Origin: Streptococcaceae bacterium
GTDB lineage: Bacteria > Bacillota > Bacilli > Lactobacillales > Streptococcaceae
Assembly: GCA_031270215.1 (NCBI GenBank)
Contig: JAISYB010000028.1
Span: forward strand, 1-6,508
Reading direction: 5' to 3'
Length of the DNA: 6,508 nt
The notes beneath the pieces were generated by a model that was not told the DNA's origin, made no database searches, and saw only the letters and a list, made by a program, of their open reading frames with translations. The position numbers and the translations under genes were made by a program. Shown piece by piece: positions 1 through 5,422 of the stretch (positions within the stretch are counted from its first letter, which is position 1; each line of letters opens with the position of its first letter).

Positions 1-47
1 AGGGAGCTAGCAGTAGTACAGTTAATATCTGGATTTCAAACGATTAA
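1..47 (+). CDS. possible 3' end of an upstream gene (partial)
   Basis: Reading in the third frame gives a short tail, GASSSTVNIWISND, that stops with TAA at 45-47, directly abutting the terminator hairpin that begins at 46. A gene ending on its terminator is common in low-GC Gram-positive bacteria. A beta-strand-like ending (VNIWI) would fit the last domain of an alpha-amylase-family enzyme, and glg clusters often have glgB or a debranching enzyme upstream, but 14 residues are far too few to assign a family. A competing possibility is the first frame, which stays open from 1 to a TAG at 124-126. That frame runs through the hairpin and would place the terminator inside a gene, so I prefer the shorter reading. 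Weak call. Confidence 0.25.
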   Translation, partial: GASSSTVNIWISND

Positions 48-82
48 AAGCGGTAGAACGCTTGATAAGTTCTACCGCTTTT
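46..82. terminator. intrinsic terminator of upstream gene, possibly bidirectional
   Basis: A perfect 14-bp inverted repeat lies at 46-59 and 69-82 (AAAAGCGGTAGAAC paired with GTTCTACCGCTTTT) with a 9-nt loop. The run of T on the plus strand continues to position 83, and the matching A run lies on the other side, so it could work in both directions. It isolates the glg promoter region from whatever lies upstream. Confidence 0.85.
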
Positions 83-243
83 TGAGTGCAGCGTTGTTGG
101 CGTTTTTGGTTAAACGGGGAGCTTAGCTGCAACATATCCTTTAGATATGATGAAGCTGTCATGACAAAAAAATGAAATTATATTTTTTTGCCTTCAAAAT
201 GATACCGTCAATTTTCAAAAAAATGACTAAAGCAACAGTTGCA

Positions 244-258
244 ATGAAAACGTTTCAT
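244..258. promoter_or_regulatory. cre-like site (CcpA operator candidate)
   Basis: ATGAAAACGTTTCAT matches 8 of the 10 fixed positions of the cre consensus WTGNAANCGNWNNCA. The left half is perfect and the right half appears one base short (TTTCA instead of TTTTCA). It is centred near -60 relative to the predicted start of the first candidate glg promoter. CcpA sites at about this distance activate genes such as ackA and pta in Bacillus subtilis, so activation is as plausible as repression. Control of glycogen synthesis by carbon catabolite regulation would make sense, but the imperfect right arm keeps confidence moderate. Confidence 0.4.
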
Positions 259-276
259 TTAACGTTTTAAGTGGGA

Positions 277-304
277 TTGATTAAAAAAATAAAAACAGTA
301 TAAT
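277..304 (+). promoter_or_regulatory. candidate promoter P1 of glg operon
   Basis: TTGATT (277-282) and a perfect TATAAT (299-304) are separated by 16 bp, matching the housekeeping sigma factor. Predicted start is near 311, giving a leader of about 160 nt before glgC. A small 7-bp hairpin (304-310 with 317-323) lies over the start region. The cre-like site lies just upstream. In such AT-rich DNA a match can be accidental, although both hexamers are good. Confidence 0.45.
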
Positions 305-394
305 TTTAAGTTTCCGCTTAAAAAACATCAAACGGCTATCGCTTAATAAAATTAAAAAAAAGGGGGGGAATAACGTTTCTAAGCTGGCAATCTA

Positions 395-403
395 TGCTAT
401 AAT
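395..403 (+). promoter_or_regulatory. candidate promoter P2 of glg operon (extended -10)
   Basis: TGCTATAAT is a perfect -10 hexamer (398-403) with an upstream TGN extension. No good -35 is visible at 16-18 bp; the DNA there reads GTTTCT or similar, which extended -10 promoters can tolerate. Predicted start is near 410, about 60 nt before the glgC ATG. This is the closest and probably main promoter of glgC-glgD-glgA. Confidence 0.6.
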
Positions 404-440
404 TAATATGTAGTGAAAACACTAACAATTAAAACATGCG

Positions 441-463
441 AAGGGGGATAGGTGGAGAACACC
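441..463 (+). promoter_or_regulatory. unusual glgC ribosome-binding region with hairpin
   Basis: Two purine-rich candidates precede glgC: AAGGGGG (441-447), 23 nt from the ATG, and GGTGGAG (451-457), 13 nt from it. Both are farther than the usual 5-9 nt. GGTG (451-454) can pair with CACC (460-463) around a GAGAA loop. If that small hairpin forms, it hides part of the second site and brings the first to an effective distance of about 10 nt. A closer start at 483 would have even worse spacing, so the site does not favour it. Confidence 0.4.
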
Positions 464-470
464 GACCGAT

Positions 471-1613
471 ATGGGTACAGAAATGTTAGCAATGATTTTA
501 GCAGGAGGGCAAGGGACACGGTTAGGAAAGCTGACCAAGAGTATTGCCAAGCCTGCAGTGCAATTTGGTGGAAGATACCGCATTATTGATTTTGCATTAA
601 GCAACTGTACAAACTCAGGCATAGATAACGTTGGAATTGTCACGCAGTATCAGCCGCTTGCACTTAACTCACACATTGGGAATGGTTCAGGCTGGGGATT
701 AGACGGGATTAATTCAGGCGTAACCATCCTACAGCCCTACTCAGCGCAAGAAGGAAATCGATGGTTTGAGGGAACAAGCCATGCGATTTACCAAAACATT
801 GACTATATTGATTCAATTAATCCGGAGTATGTTTTAATTTTGTCTGGGGATCATATCTACAAGATGGACTATGAAGACATGCTGCAAAAGCATCAGGAAA
901 ACCAAGCCTCCTTGAGCGTTGCAGTAATTGACGTGCCACTTGAGGAAGCAAGCCGTTTTGGAATTATGAATACAGACGAAAATGGTCGCATTGTAGAATT
1001 TGAAGAAAAGCCAAAGCAGCCAAAATCAACCAACGCTTCAATGGGGATTTACATCTTTGATTGGAAGAGATTGCGTGACGTCCTAGTTAACTCCAGTAAA
1101 AATGGCGTTGATATGAGCGACTTTGGTAATCATGTTATTCCGGCATTTTTAGATGCTGGAGAAAATGTCTATTCTTATCAATTTGATGGCTATTGGAAAG
1201 ATGTCGGAACGATTCAGTCCCTTTGGGAAGCTAATATAGAATTTATCGACCTTGATAATATCTTAAACGTCAGGGAAAAGAGCTGGAAGATTTATTCCAA
1301 AAACTTGATTTCTCCACCGAATTTCATCACTGAAACCGCCTCTATTGACCATTCACTGATTGTTGACGGCTGCTATGTTGCCGGAGATATAAAAAACTCA
1401 ATTCTTTCAACAGATGTTCAGGTTAAAGAGGGCAGCGTTGTCGAGGACAGCTTCATCATGACAGGTGTGTCAATCGGAAAAAACGTGACCATTAAACGTG
1501 CAATCATTGGTGAAAATGCAGTCATCGGTGACAATACCGTTTTGATTGGCGAAGATGAAATTGCTGTGGTTGGTTATCATGAAGTTATCGGGGAGGTCAG
1601 AGATGAAGAGTAA
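471..1613 (+). CDS. glgC: glucose-1-phosphate adenylyltransferase, catalytic subunit GlgC
   Basis: Makes ADP-glucose and pyrophosphate from ATP and glucose-1-phosphate, the committed step of bacterial glycogen synthesis, in the cytoplasm. The 380-residue length is normal for the Gram-positive form. The N-terminal nucleotidyltransferase domain (about 5-255) has the nucleotide loop GGQGTRL (12-18), GRYRIIDFALSNC, GTSHAIYQN (from 101), LSGDHIYKMDY with the catalytic Asp at 127, the EEKP segment with sugar-phosphate Lys at 180, and YWKDVGT (241-247). The rest is a left-handed beta-helix of hexapeptide repeats (VDGCYVAGDI, VIGDNTVLIG). The start at 471 gives MGTEMLAMILAGG, close to the usual family N-terminus; ATG 483 is possible but more poorly placed. 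It is first in an operon with glgD, overlapping it by 11 bp. Activity probably depends on or is tuned by GlgD. Confidence 0.96.
   Translation: MGTEMLAMILAGGQGTRLGKLTKSIAKPAVQFGGRYRIIDFALSNCTNSGIDNVGIVTQYQPLALNSHIGNGSGWGLDGINSGVTILQPYSAQEGNRWFEGTSHAIYQNIDYIDSINPEYVLILSGDHIYKMDYEDMLQKHQENQASLSVAVIDVPLEEASRFGIMNTDENGRIVEFEEKPKQPKSTNASMGIYIFDWKRLRDVLVNSSKNGVDMSDFGNHVIPAFLDAGENVYSYQFDGYWKDVGTIQSLWEANIEFIDLDNILNVREKSWKIYSKNLISPPNFITETASIDHSLIVDGCYVAGDIKNSILSTDVQVKEGSVVEDSFIMTGVSIGKNVTIKRAIIGENAVIGDNTVLIGEDEIAVVGYHEVIGEVRDEE
1590..1596 (+). promoter_or_regulatory. ribosome-binding site that fixes the glgD start
   Basis: GGGGAGG lies inside the end of glgC, 6 nt before the ATG at 1603. It decides in favour of that start over an in-frame ATG at 1546, which would add 19 residues without homology to the family and overlap glgC by 68 bp. 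Confidence 0.85.
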
Positions 1614-2748
1614 TAAGGTTTGTGCCATTGTCGGCAACTATTTAGAATACAAGGATTTAGAAGATTTAGTCAAAAAACGTTCGTTGGCATCACTACCATT
1701 TGACGGCAAGTATCGTTTGATTGACTTTCAGCTATCAAGCTTAGTTAATGCTAATATTCGTCAAGTTTTTCTAGCACTGCATGACTACCAGATTCCTTCG
1801 TTACTTGACCACATTGGCTCTGGAAAGGAATGGGGGCTGGATACGATAACCAACCGCTATTTCATGGGATTTTATGAATTATTTAGAGAACAAAAGGGCA
1901 AGGATTACTGCGAACATCTGCTAGATTTTTTGAGAAAATCCCGGTCTGAAATCACGGTTTATACAACATCAAGCGCTGTTACAAATATTGATTTAAAGCC
2001 ATTCATTGATTTACATCGTAAAAATGGCAGAAATATCTCAACGCTTTATAAAAAGATTGATTCCCAACATCTATCTAGGGAACGGGATATTCTTTCAGTG
2101 AATGAGGAAAAGCAGATTGTTGAAGGGGTTCATCATTTCGACCCCGAGGTTGATCGTGATGAAAAGCTTAATTTCGGCATTGGAATTTACATCATTAACA
2201 CTGATTGGTTGATTGATTTTATCGAGAAAAATGTCAATAATGACATGGAATCCTTTGTCTTGGCGCTTGCACTGCCGAAGATAATTGCGCAGGAAAAAAC
2301 GGGCGTTTATGAGTACATCGGTTATCTAAAACCAATCCATGACGTTAAATCATACTATGATGCTAATATGGATATGCTTGATTCGCATAAATTTAATGCT
2401 TTACTTTATTCAAACAACCGTATTTTCACCAAGGTAAAAAACGAAGTGCCAACTTATTTTGCTCGAGGTAGTAAGGTTAAAAAGTCCCAATTTGCCTCAG
2501 GCTCAGTCATTGAAGGAACAGTTAAAAACTCAATTATTTCACGAAATAACATTGTTGACGCAGGTAGCGTAATTGAGGACAGCATTATTTTTCCACACGG
2601 AAAAATCAAATCCGGCGCCAAGATACGCTATGCGATATTAGACAAAAACGTTGTGATTGAAAAAAATGTGACTGTATCTGGAACCAAGGATAAGCCGTTA
2701 GTCATTCAAAAACATAGCGTGATTAAAGAAAGTATTATTTCAGAATGA
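1603..2748 (+). CDS. glgD: GlgD, non-catalytic ADP-glucose pyrophosphorylase subunit
   Basis: A 381-residue paralogue of GlgC that forms a mixed complex with it in Firmicutes; in Geobacillus, GlgD alone is nearly inactive but enhances GlgC (family knowledge). The fold is conserved: PFDGKYRLIDFQLSSLVNANI near the N-terminus, FGIGIYII in mid-protein, and a C-terminal beta-helix (VKNSIISRNNIV, GSVIEDSIIF). The catalytic features are lost. The GGQGTRL loop is replaced by VGNYLEYKD, the segment aligned with LSGDHIYK reads TSSAVTN with Ser124 in place of the Asp, and IVEFEEKP aligns with IVEGVHHF, so the sugar-phosphate Lys is replaced by His. This supports a regulatory role. The ATG at 1603 is chosen for its GGGGAGG site. 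The stop overlaps a possible upstream ATG of glgA. Confidence 0.95.
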   Translation: MKSNKVCAIVGNYLEYKDLEDLVKKRSLASLPFDGKYRLIDFQLSSLVNANIRQVFLALHDYQIPSLLDHIGSGKEWGLDTITNRYFMGFYELFREQKGKDYCEHLLDFLRKSRSEITVYTTSSAVTNIDLKPFIDLHRKNGRNISTLYKKIDSQHLSRERDILSVNEEKQIVEGVHHFDPEVDRDEKLNFGIGIYIINTDWLIDFIEKNVNNDMESFVLALALPKIIAQEKTGVYEYIGYLKPIHDVKSYYDANMDMLDSHKFNALLYSNNRIFTKVKNEVPTYFARGSKVKKSQFASGSVIEGTVKNSIISRNNIVDAGSVIEDSIIFPHGKIKSGAKIRYAILDKNVVIEKNVTVSGTKDKPLVIQKHSVIKESIISE

Positions 2749-2750
2749 AC

Positions 2751-2757
2751 AAGGGAG
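2751..2757 (+). promoter_or_regulatory. ribosome-binding site that fixes the glgA start
   Basis: AAGGGAG ends 5 nt before the ATG at 2763. An in-frame ATG at 2745 overlaps the glgD stop and would itself contain this site within the coding region, so 2763 is preferred. Confidence 0.85.
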
Positions 2758-2762
2758 ATCAA

Positions 2763-4199
2763 ATGAAAATTCTATTTGCAGCTAGCGAGTGTGCACCATT
2801 TGTCAAAACGGGTGGCTTAGGAGATGTGGTAGGTGCTCTACCTAAGGAGCTTGTACGCAGCGGTCTTGATGTGCGTGTGGTTTTGCCGCTCCACGCTAAA
2901 ATTGGTGAGAAGTACCAAGAAAAAATGGTTGATCTTCTCAATTTTGAGGTGTCAGTTGGCTACAGACGCCAGTATTGCGGGATTAAATCACTTGATTTAG
3001 ACGGTGTGACTTATTATTTCATTGACAATATGTATTATTTTAATCGCCCGAACATCTATGGAGATTATGATGACGGTGAGCGCTTTGCTTTCTTCCAGCT
3101 AGCAGTGATTGAGATGATGGAGCGCATTGACTTCATTCCGGACATTCTTCACGTTAACGATTATCACACCAGCTTAATTCCTTTTTTACTCAAGGAAAAA
3201 TATCGTTGGATTAATCGTTACCAAAAAATCAAAACTTTGCTGACGATTCATAATTTAGAGTTTCAAGGCAAGATGAATCGTGACACGTTGCCTAATTTAT
3301 TTGGAATGGGAACTGAGAGATATGATGATGGAACAGTCCGCTGGGGAGATGATTTCAACTGGTTAAAAGCGGGTATTCTCTATGCCGGTCGAGTAAATAC
3401 GGTGTCGCCAAGCTATGCTGAGGAGATTAAAACACCAATGTTTGGTGCAGGACTGGATCAGATTTTGCGAATGGAGGACGGTAAGCTTTCGGGCATTACG
3501 AATGGCATTGACTATCTAACGATAAATCCTAAGAATGACCCGTTATTAGATTATCATTTTTCCGCAACGGACATGTCAGGCAAGGCAAAAAATAAGGCAT
3601 TCGTCCAAAAAATATCAGGACTTCCGGTTCGCTCAGATGTGCCACTGCTTTCGATTATTACACGTTTGACATATCAAAAAGGGGTTAATTTGCTTGCTGA
3701 TGAGTTAGACCTACTTTTGCAGGATGATGTGCAGATAATTTTAATCGGAACAGGGGATATACAGTTTGAAGAAACATTCCGTTATTTTGCAGCAAAATAT
3801 CCCGAAAAATGCGCAGCTTATATTAAATTTGATGTCAAGCTAGCACAGCAGCTCTATGCTGCCGGCGATATTTTTCTAATGCCAAGCGCCTTTGAGCCTT
3901 GTGGGCTTTCGCAAATGATGGCAATGCGTTACGGTTCAATTCCCGTTGTTCATGAGGTCGGTGGACTAAGAGATACCGTTATTCCATTTAATCCAGTAAC
4001 AGGGGAAGGGACTGGATTTGGCTTCATTGAATTCAATGGTTACCGCTTCAAAGAAGCGATTGTTAAGGCATTAGACCTTTATCGTAACTATCCTAAGGCT
4101 TGGCAGAAAGTACAGCAGCAAGCAATGAAAACTGATTTTAGCTGGCAGACAGCCAGTCAAAATTATTTAAAGCTGTACCAATCAATCATTGCACAATAA
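2763..4199 (+). CDS. glgA: glycogen synthase GlgA (ADP-glucose type, GT5)
   Basis: Transfers glucose from ADP-glucose to the non-reducing end of an alpha-1,4-glucan, lengthening glycogen chains in the cytoplasm. The product is 478 residues, the usual bacterial length. Starting at 2763 puts the ADP-glucose-binding KTGGL motif at Lys15-Leu19, exactly the E. coli numbering. The N-terminal Rossmann domain carries HVNDYHTS (from His130) and TIHNLEFQG (His163), then TVSPSYAEEI and GITNGID. The C-terminal GT-B domain has RLTYQKG (Arg301, Lys306) and PSAFEPCGLSQMMAMRYG with the catalytic Glu at 378, followed by GGLRDTV. All key residues are present, so it should be active. Last gene of the glgC-glgD-glgA operon; no glgP, glgB or amylopullulanase follows in this window, unlike many related clusters. 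Confidence 0.96.
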   Translation: MKILFAASECAPFVKTGGLGDVVGALPKELVRSGLDVRVVLPLHAKIGEKYQEKMVDLLNFEVSVGYRRQYCGIKSLDLDGVTYYFIDNMYYFNRPNIYGDYDDGERFAFFQLAVIEMMERIDFIPDILHVNDYHTSLIPFLLKEKYRWINRYQKIKTLLTIHNLEFQGKMNRDTLPNLFGMGTERYDDGTVRWGDDFNWLKAGILYAGRVNTVSPSYAEEIKTPMFGAGLDQILRMEDGKLSGITNGIDYLTINPKNDPLLDYHFSATDMSGKAKNKAFVQKISGLPVRSDVPLLSIITRLTYQKGVNLLADELDLLLQDDVQIILIGTGDIQFEETFRYFAAKYPEKCAAYIKFDVKLAQQLYAAGDIFLMPSAFEPCGLSQMMAMRYGSIPVVHEVGGLRDTVIPFNPVTGEGTGFGFIEFNGYRFKEAIVKALDLYRNYPKAWQKVQQQAMKTDFSWQTASQNYLKLYQSIIAQ

Positions 4200-4213
4200 A
4201 AAGGGAAAATTAG

Positions 4214-4247
4214 GCATTAGCAACATGGAAATTTTTCCAGTTGATGC
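4214..4247 (+). other. imperfect hairpin after glgA
   Basis: GCAT (4214-4217) pairs with ATGC (4244-4247), CAAC (4221-4224) with GTTG (4240-4243), and TGGAA (4226-4230) with TTCCA (4235-4239). The loop is ATTT and there are left-side bulges of three bases and one base. No T-run follows (TACCCGCCC), so it is not a standard terminator. It could protect the 3' end of the glg mRNA or be a remnant of another element. Confidence 0.4.
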
Positions 4248-4276
4248 TACCCGCCCGTGTTCACCAACAAAATAAC

Positions 4277-4310
4277 CCCCTATAAAGTAGACAAATTTAC
4301 TTTATAGGGG
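4277..4310. terminator. bidirectional terminator between glgA and DUF975 gene
   Basis: A perfect 13-bp inverted repeat, CCCCTATAAAGTA (4277-4289) and TACTTTATAGGGG (4298-4310), surrounds an 8-nt loop. It sits between two convergent genes, 77 nt after the glgA stop and 23 nt from the DUF975 stop. On the minus strand the stem is followed by T-rich DNA (GTTATTTTGTTGG). On the plus strand the T-run is poorer and delayed to about 4330. It therefore fits best as the DUF975 terminator, and probably also stops glg transcription. Confidence 0.75.
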
Positions 4311-4333
4311 ATATTAATATGTATCAGTCTTTT

Positions 4334-5305
4334 TTAAACAATATCAGTGTCATTTTTTTCGGCACCGTCAGCAGTTACAGTGTCATTTTTCTCAGCAACA
4401 TCAACAGTCGCAGTGTCACTGTTTTCAGCACCGTCAGCGGTCACAGTGTTACTTTTTTCGATACCGTCAGCAGTTACATTGTCACTTTTTTCAGTAACAC
4501 CAACATCAGTAGTCACGGTGTCATTTTTTTCCGTTTGGAGGTTGTAATAAAAAGCGATATTAGTCATTGTCGCATACGGCGTAACCCAGAAGCTCGCAAG
4601 TCCGCCAGTGAAGGCAACTAAAAATCCCCAAAGGATAAAGCTTAATTGAAGAACGAAGAAATTCGTCTTCTCACCTTTCATCAAGACAACACTTTCCTTA
4701 ATCACTTGTCTAGCAGTAACGTCATAATTATTAGCACGGTAACGATCATACAAAATATAGAAAGATTGTGAGTATGCGAATCCACGATTAATAAAAAGGA
4801 CAACTCCGGCAATCACCGTAAGAAATACTAAAGGTATCAAAGTTAGGGCTGTCTCGCTGCCAACTACGCTGCCGATGCTAGCACTAATAATAATAAGGGT
4901 TACTGGTAGAAGTAACCAAAGGAAAATATAAATAGACATCCAGATGCTAATCACTAGTAGTTTAAGAAGCAAACGTATGTTGATTTTATCAAGAATATCT
5001 TGAATTGGATGGATTTTGGAATCAGGTTGTTTAAAGAGATCCATATAAATAAAGATAACGAGCATAGTAATAATCTGGATTGCAAAACCAACTGGCAAAG
5101 ACAATAAGATCGATGATGTAGCAGGCGGAACTTGATAATCCGTCATACTTTTCATATCTTGTACCCAATTTTGAAAAACTTGAATATTAGAAATGATGGC
5201 ATATACGACTGGTATTGCATAAAGTAACACCTTTTTTTGGGTGTTAGCAGATAAAGCTGCTTTAGCTTCATCTTTTAATTCTTTTGTAGATTTATTCTTT
5301 TTCAT
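4334..5305 (-). CDS. DUF975 family integral membrane protein with repeat tail
   Basis: A 323-residue membrane protein of unknown function. The lysine-rich N-terminus (MKKNKSTKELKDEAKAAL) is followed by hydrophobic segments at about 25-45, 64-90, 112-147, 152-173 and 215-255, consistent with five or six membrane passes. The late segment RQVIKESVVLMKGEKTNFFVLQLSFILWGFL, then FWVTPYATMTNIAFYY, follows the conserved DUF975 pattern (a KG-x-K-x-x-FF-x-LxLSFIxW core and a PY motif before a final FY). The family is common in Lactobacillales and has no established role. From residue 259 to the end it carries six acidic, Thr/Asp-rich repeats, which I do not recall as a family feature. There is no signal peptide cleavage site. 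The start is supported by AAGGAGGA 6 nt upstream. It converges on glgA and diverges from tgt. Confidence 0.85.
   Translation of the reverse strand: MKKNKSTKELKDEAKAALSANTQKKVLLYAIPVVYAIISNIQVFQNWVQDMKSMTDYQVPPATSSILLSLPVGFAIQIITMLVIFIYMDLFKQPDSKIHPIQDILDKINIRLLLKLLVISIWMSIYIFLWLLLPVTLIIISASIGSVVGSETALTLIPLVFLTVIAGVVLFINRGFAYSQSFYILYDRYRANNYDVTARQVIKESVVLMKGEKTNFFVLQLSFILWGFLVAFTGGLASFWVTPYATMTNIAFYYNLQTEKNDTVTTDVGVTEKSDNVTADGIEKSNTVTADGAENSDTATVDVAEKNDTVTADGAEKNDTDIV
4337..4531 (-). repeat. in-frame tandem repeats encoding an acidic C-terminal tail
   Basis: Six head-to-tail units encode residues 259-323. Unit lengths are 13, 11, 11, 11, 11 and 8 residues (39, 33, 33, 33, 33 and 24 bp), with consensus E-K-(N/S)-(D/N)-T-V-T-A-D-G-A. 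The unit at 4361-4393 and the unit at 4427-4459 differ at six bases, four of them synonymous. This suggests the array is not freshly duplicated and that the protein sequence has been kept. All length differences are multiples of three, so the frame is preserved. Confidence 0.9.
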
Positions 5306-5311
5306 AACATT

Positions 5312-5319
5312 TCCTCCTT
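5312..5319 (-). promoter_or_regulatory. ribosome-binding site of the DUF975 gene
   Basis: On the minus strand AAGGAGGA lies 6 nt before the ATG at 5305-5303. It is a near-perfect match to the 16S rRNA tail and implies efficient translation. Confidence 0.85.
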
Positions 5320-5326
5320 ATTATTT

Positions 5327-5355
5327 ATTATAACATAAAGATTATAAATTTGTAA
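5327..5355 (-). promoter_or_regulatory. candidate promoter of the DUF975 gene
   Basis: On the minus strand the -10 is a perfect TATAAT (5332-5327) with a TGT extension just upstream. At 17 bp spacing the -35 reads TTACAA (5355-5350), a weak match. The predicted start is near 5320, which leaves a very short leader (about 15 nt) holding only the ribosome-binding site. Confidence 0.6.
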
Positions 5356-5378
5356 TAAGTCTTGAAATTGCTTATGAT
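5350..5378 (+). promoter_or_regulatory. candidate promoter of tgt
   Basis: TTGTAA (5350-5355) and TATGAT (5373-5378) are 17 bp apart, matching the consensus at 4 and 5 of 6 positions. Predicted start is near 5385, with a leader of about 38 nt. The -10 lies within an 11-bp perfect inverted repeat CTTATGATAAG (5371-5381). An alternative -35, TTGAAA (5362-5367), pairs only with a poor -10 (TAATCT, 5385-5390). The -35 coincides with that of the oppositely directed DUF975 promoter. Confidence 0.5.
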
Positions 5379-5422
5379 AAGTAGTAATCTGTTTTAAAAA
5401 ATTTATACTGAAAGGAAATCAA

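Larger units (their letters stand above)
83..470. other. long AT-rich intergenic region upstream of glgC
   Basis: About 390 bp with no supported gene on either strand. Visible elements are: an imperfect hairpin with arms CATATC (133-138) and GATATG (144-149), flanked by AGCT at 125-128 and 154-157; a perfect 10-bp palindrome TGTCATGACA (157-166); an exact 11-bp direct repeat CAAAAAAATGA (165-175 and 216-226); several A- and T-tracts likely to bend the DNA; three copies of AACGTTT (249-255, 261-267, 372-378); a cre-like site; two candidate promoters; and an A8G7 tract (354-368). The length and density of elements suggest a regulated promoter for the glycogen operon. That last statement is inference. 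Confidence 0.6.

Noticed and set aside
84..470. A possible riboswitch or small RNA gene in the long glgC leader.
   Set aside because: The hairpins are short and mostly AT pairs. I could not match any known riboswitch core, and no terminator-antiterminator pair precedes glgC.
436..489. Small plus-strand frame MRRGIGGEHRPIWVQKC overlapping the glgC start, a possible leader peptide.
   Set aside because: No ribosome-binding site precedes its ATG, and its residues show no attenuation-type codon run.
422..643. Minus-strand open frame across the glgC start.
   Set aside because: It lies opposite the strongly conserved N-terminus of GlgC and covers its leader, with no family features or good start signal.
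1546..1602. Extended N-terminus for GlgD from the ATG at 1546.
   Set aside because: The added 19 residues are out-of-frame glgC sequence, and a good ribosome-binding site points to the ATG at 1603.
2759..2941. Minus-strand open frame opposite the start of glgA.
   Set aside because: It is a shadow of the conserved GlgA KTGGL region, with no independent coding evidence.
4337..4531. Regularly spaced 33-bp repeats that might suggest a CRISPR array.
   Set aside because: The units are directly adjacent without unique spacers, vary internally, and are in frame with a membrane-protein gene. No cas gene is present.
4319..4621. Plus-strand open frames opposite the repeat region (4319-4621 and 4347-4547), the second with Ser/Phe/Val-rich repeats.
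   Set aside because: They are mirror images of the tandem repeats in the minus-strand DUF975 gene. They have no ribosome-binding site and no recognisable domain, and the minus-strand gene has clear family features.
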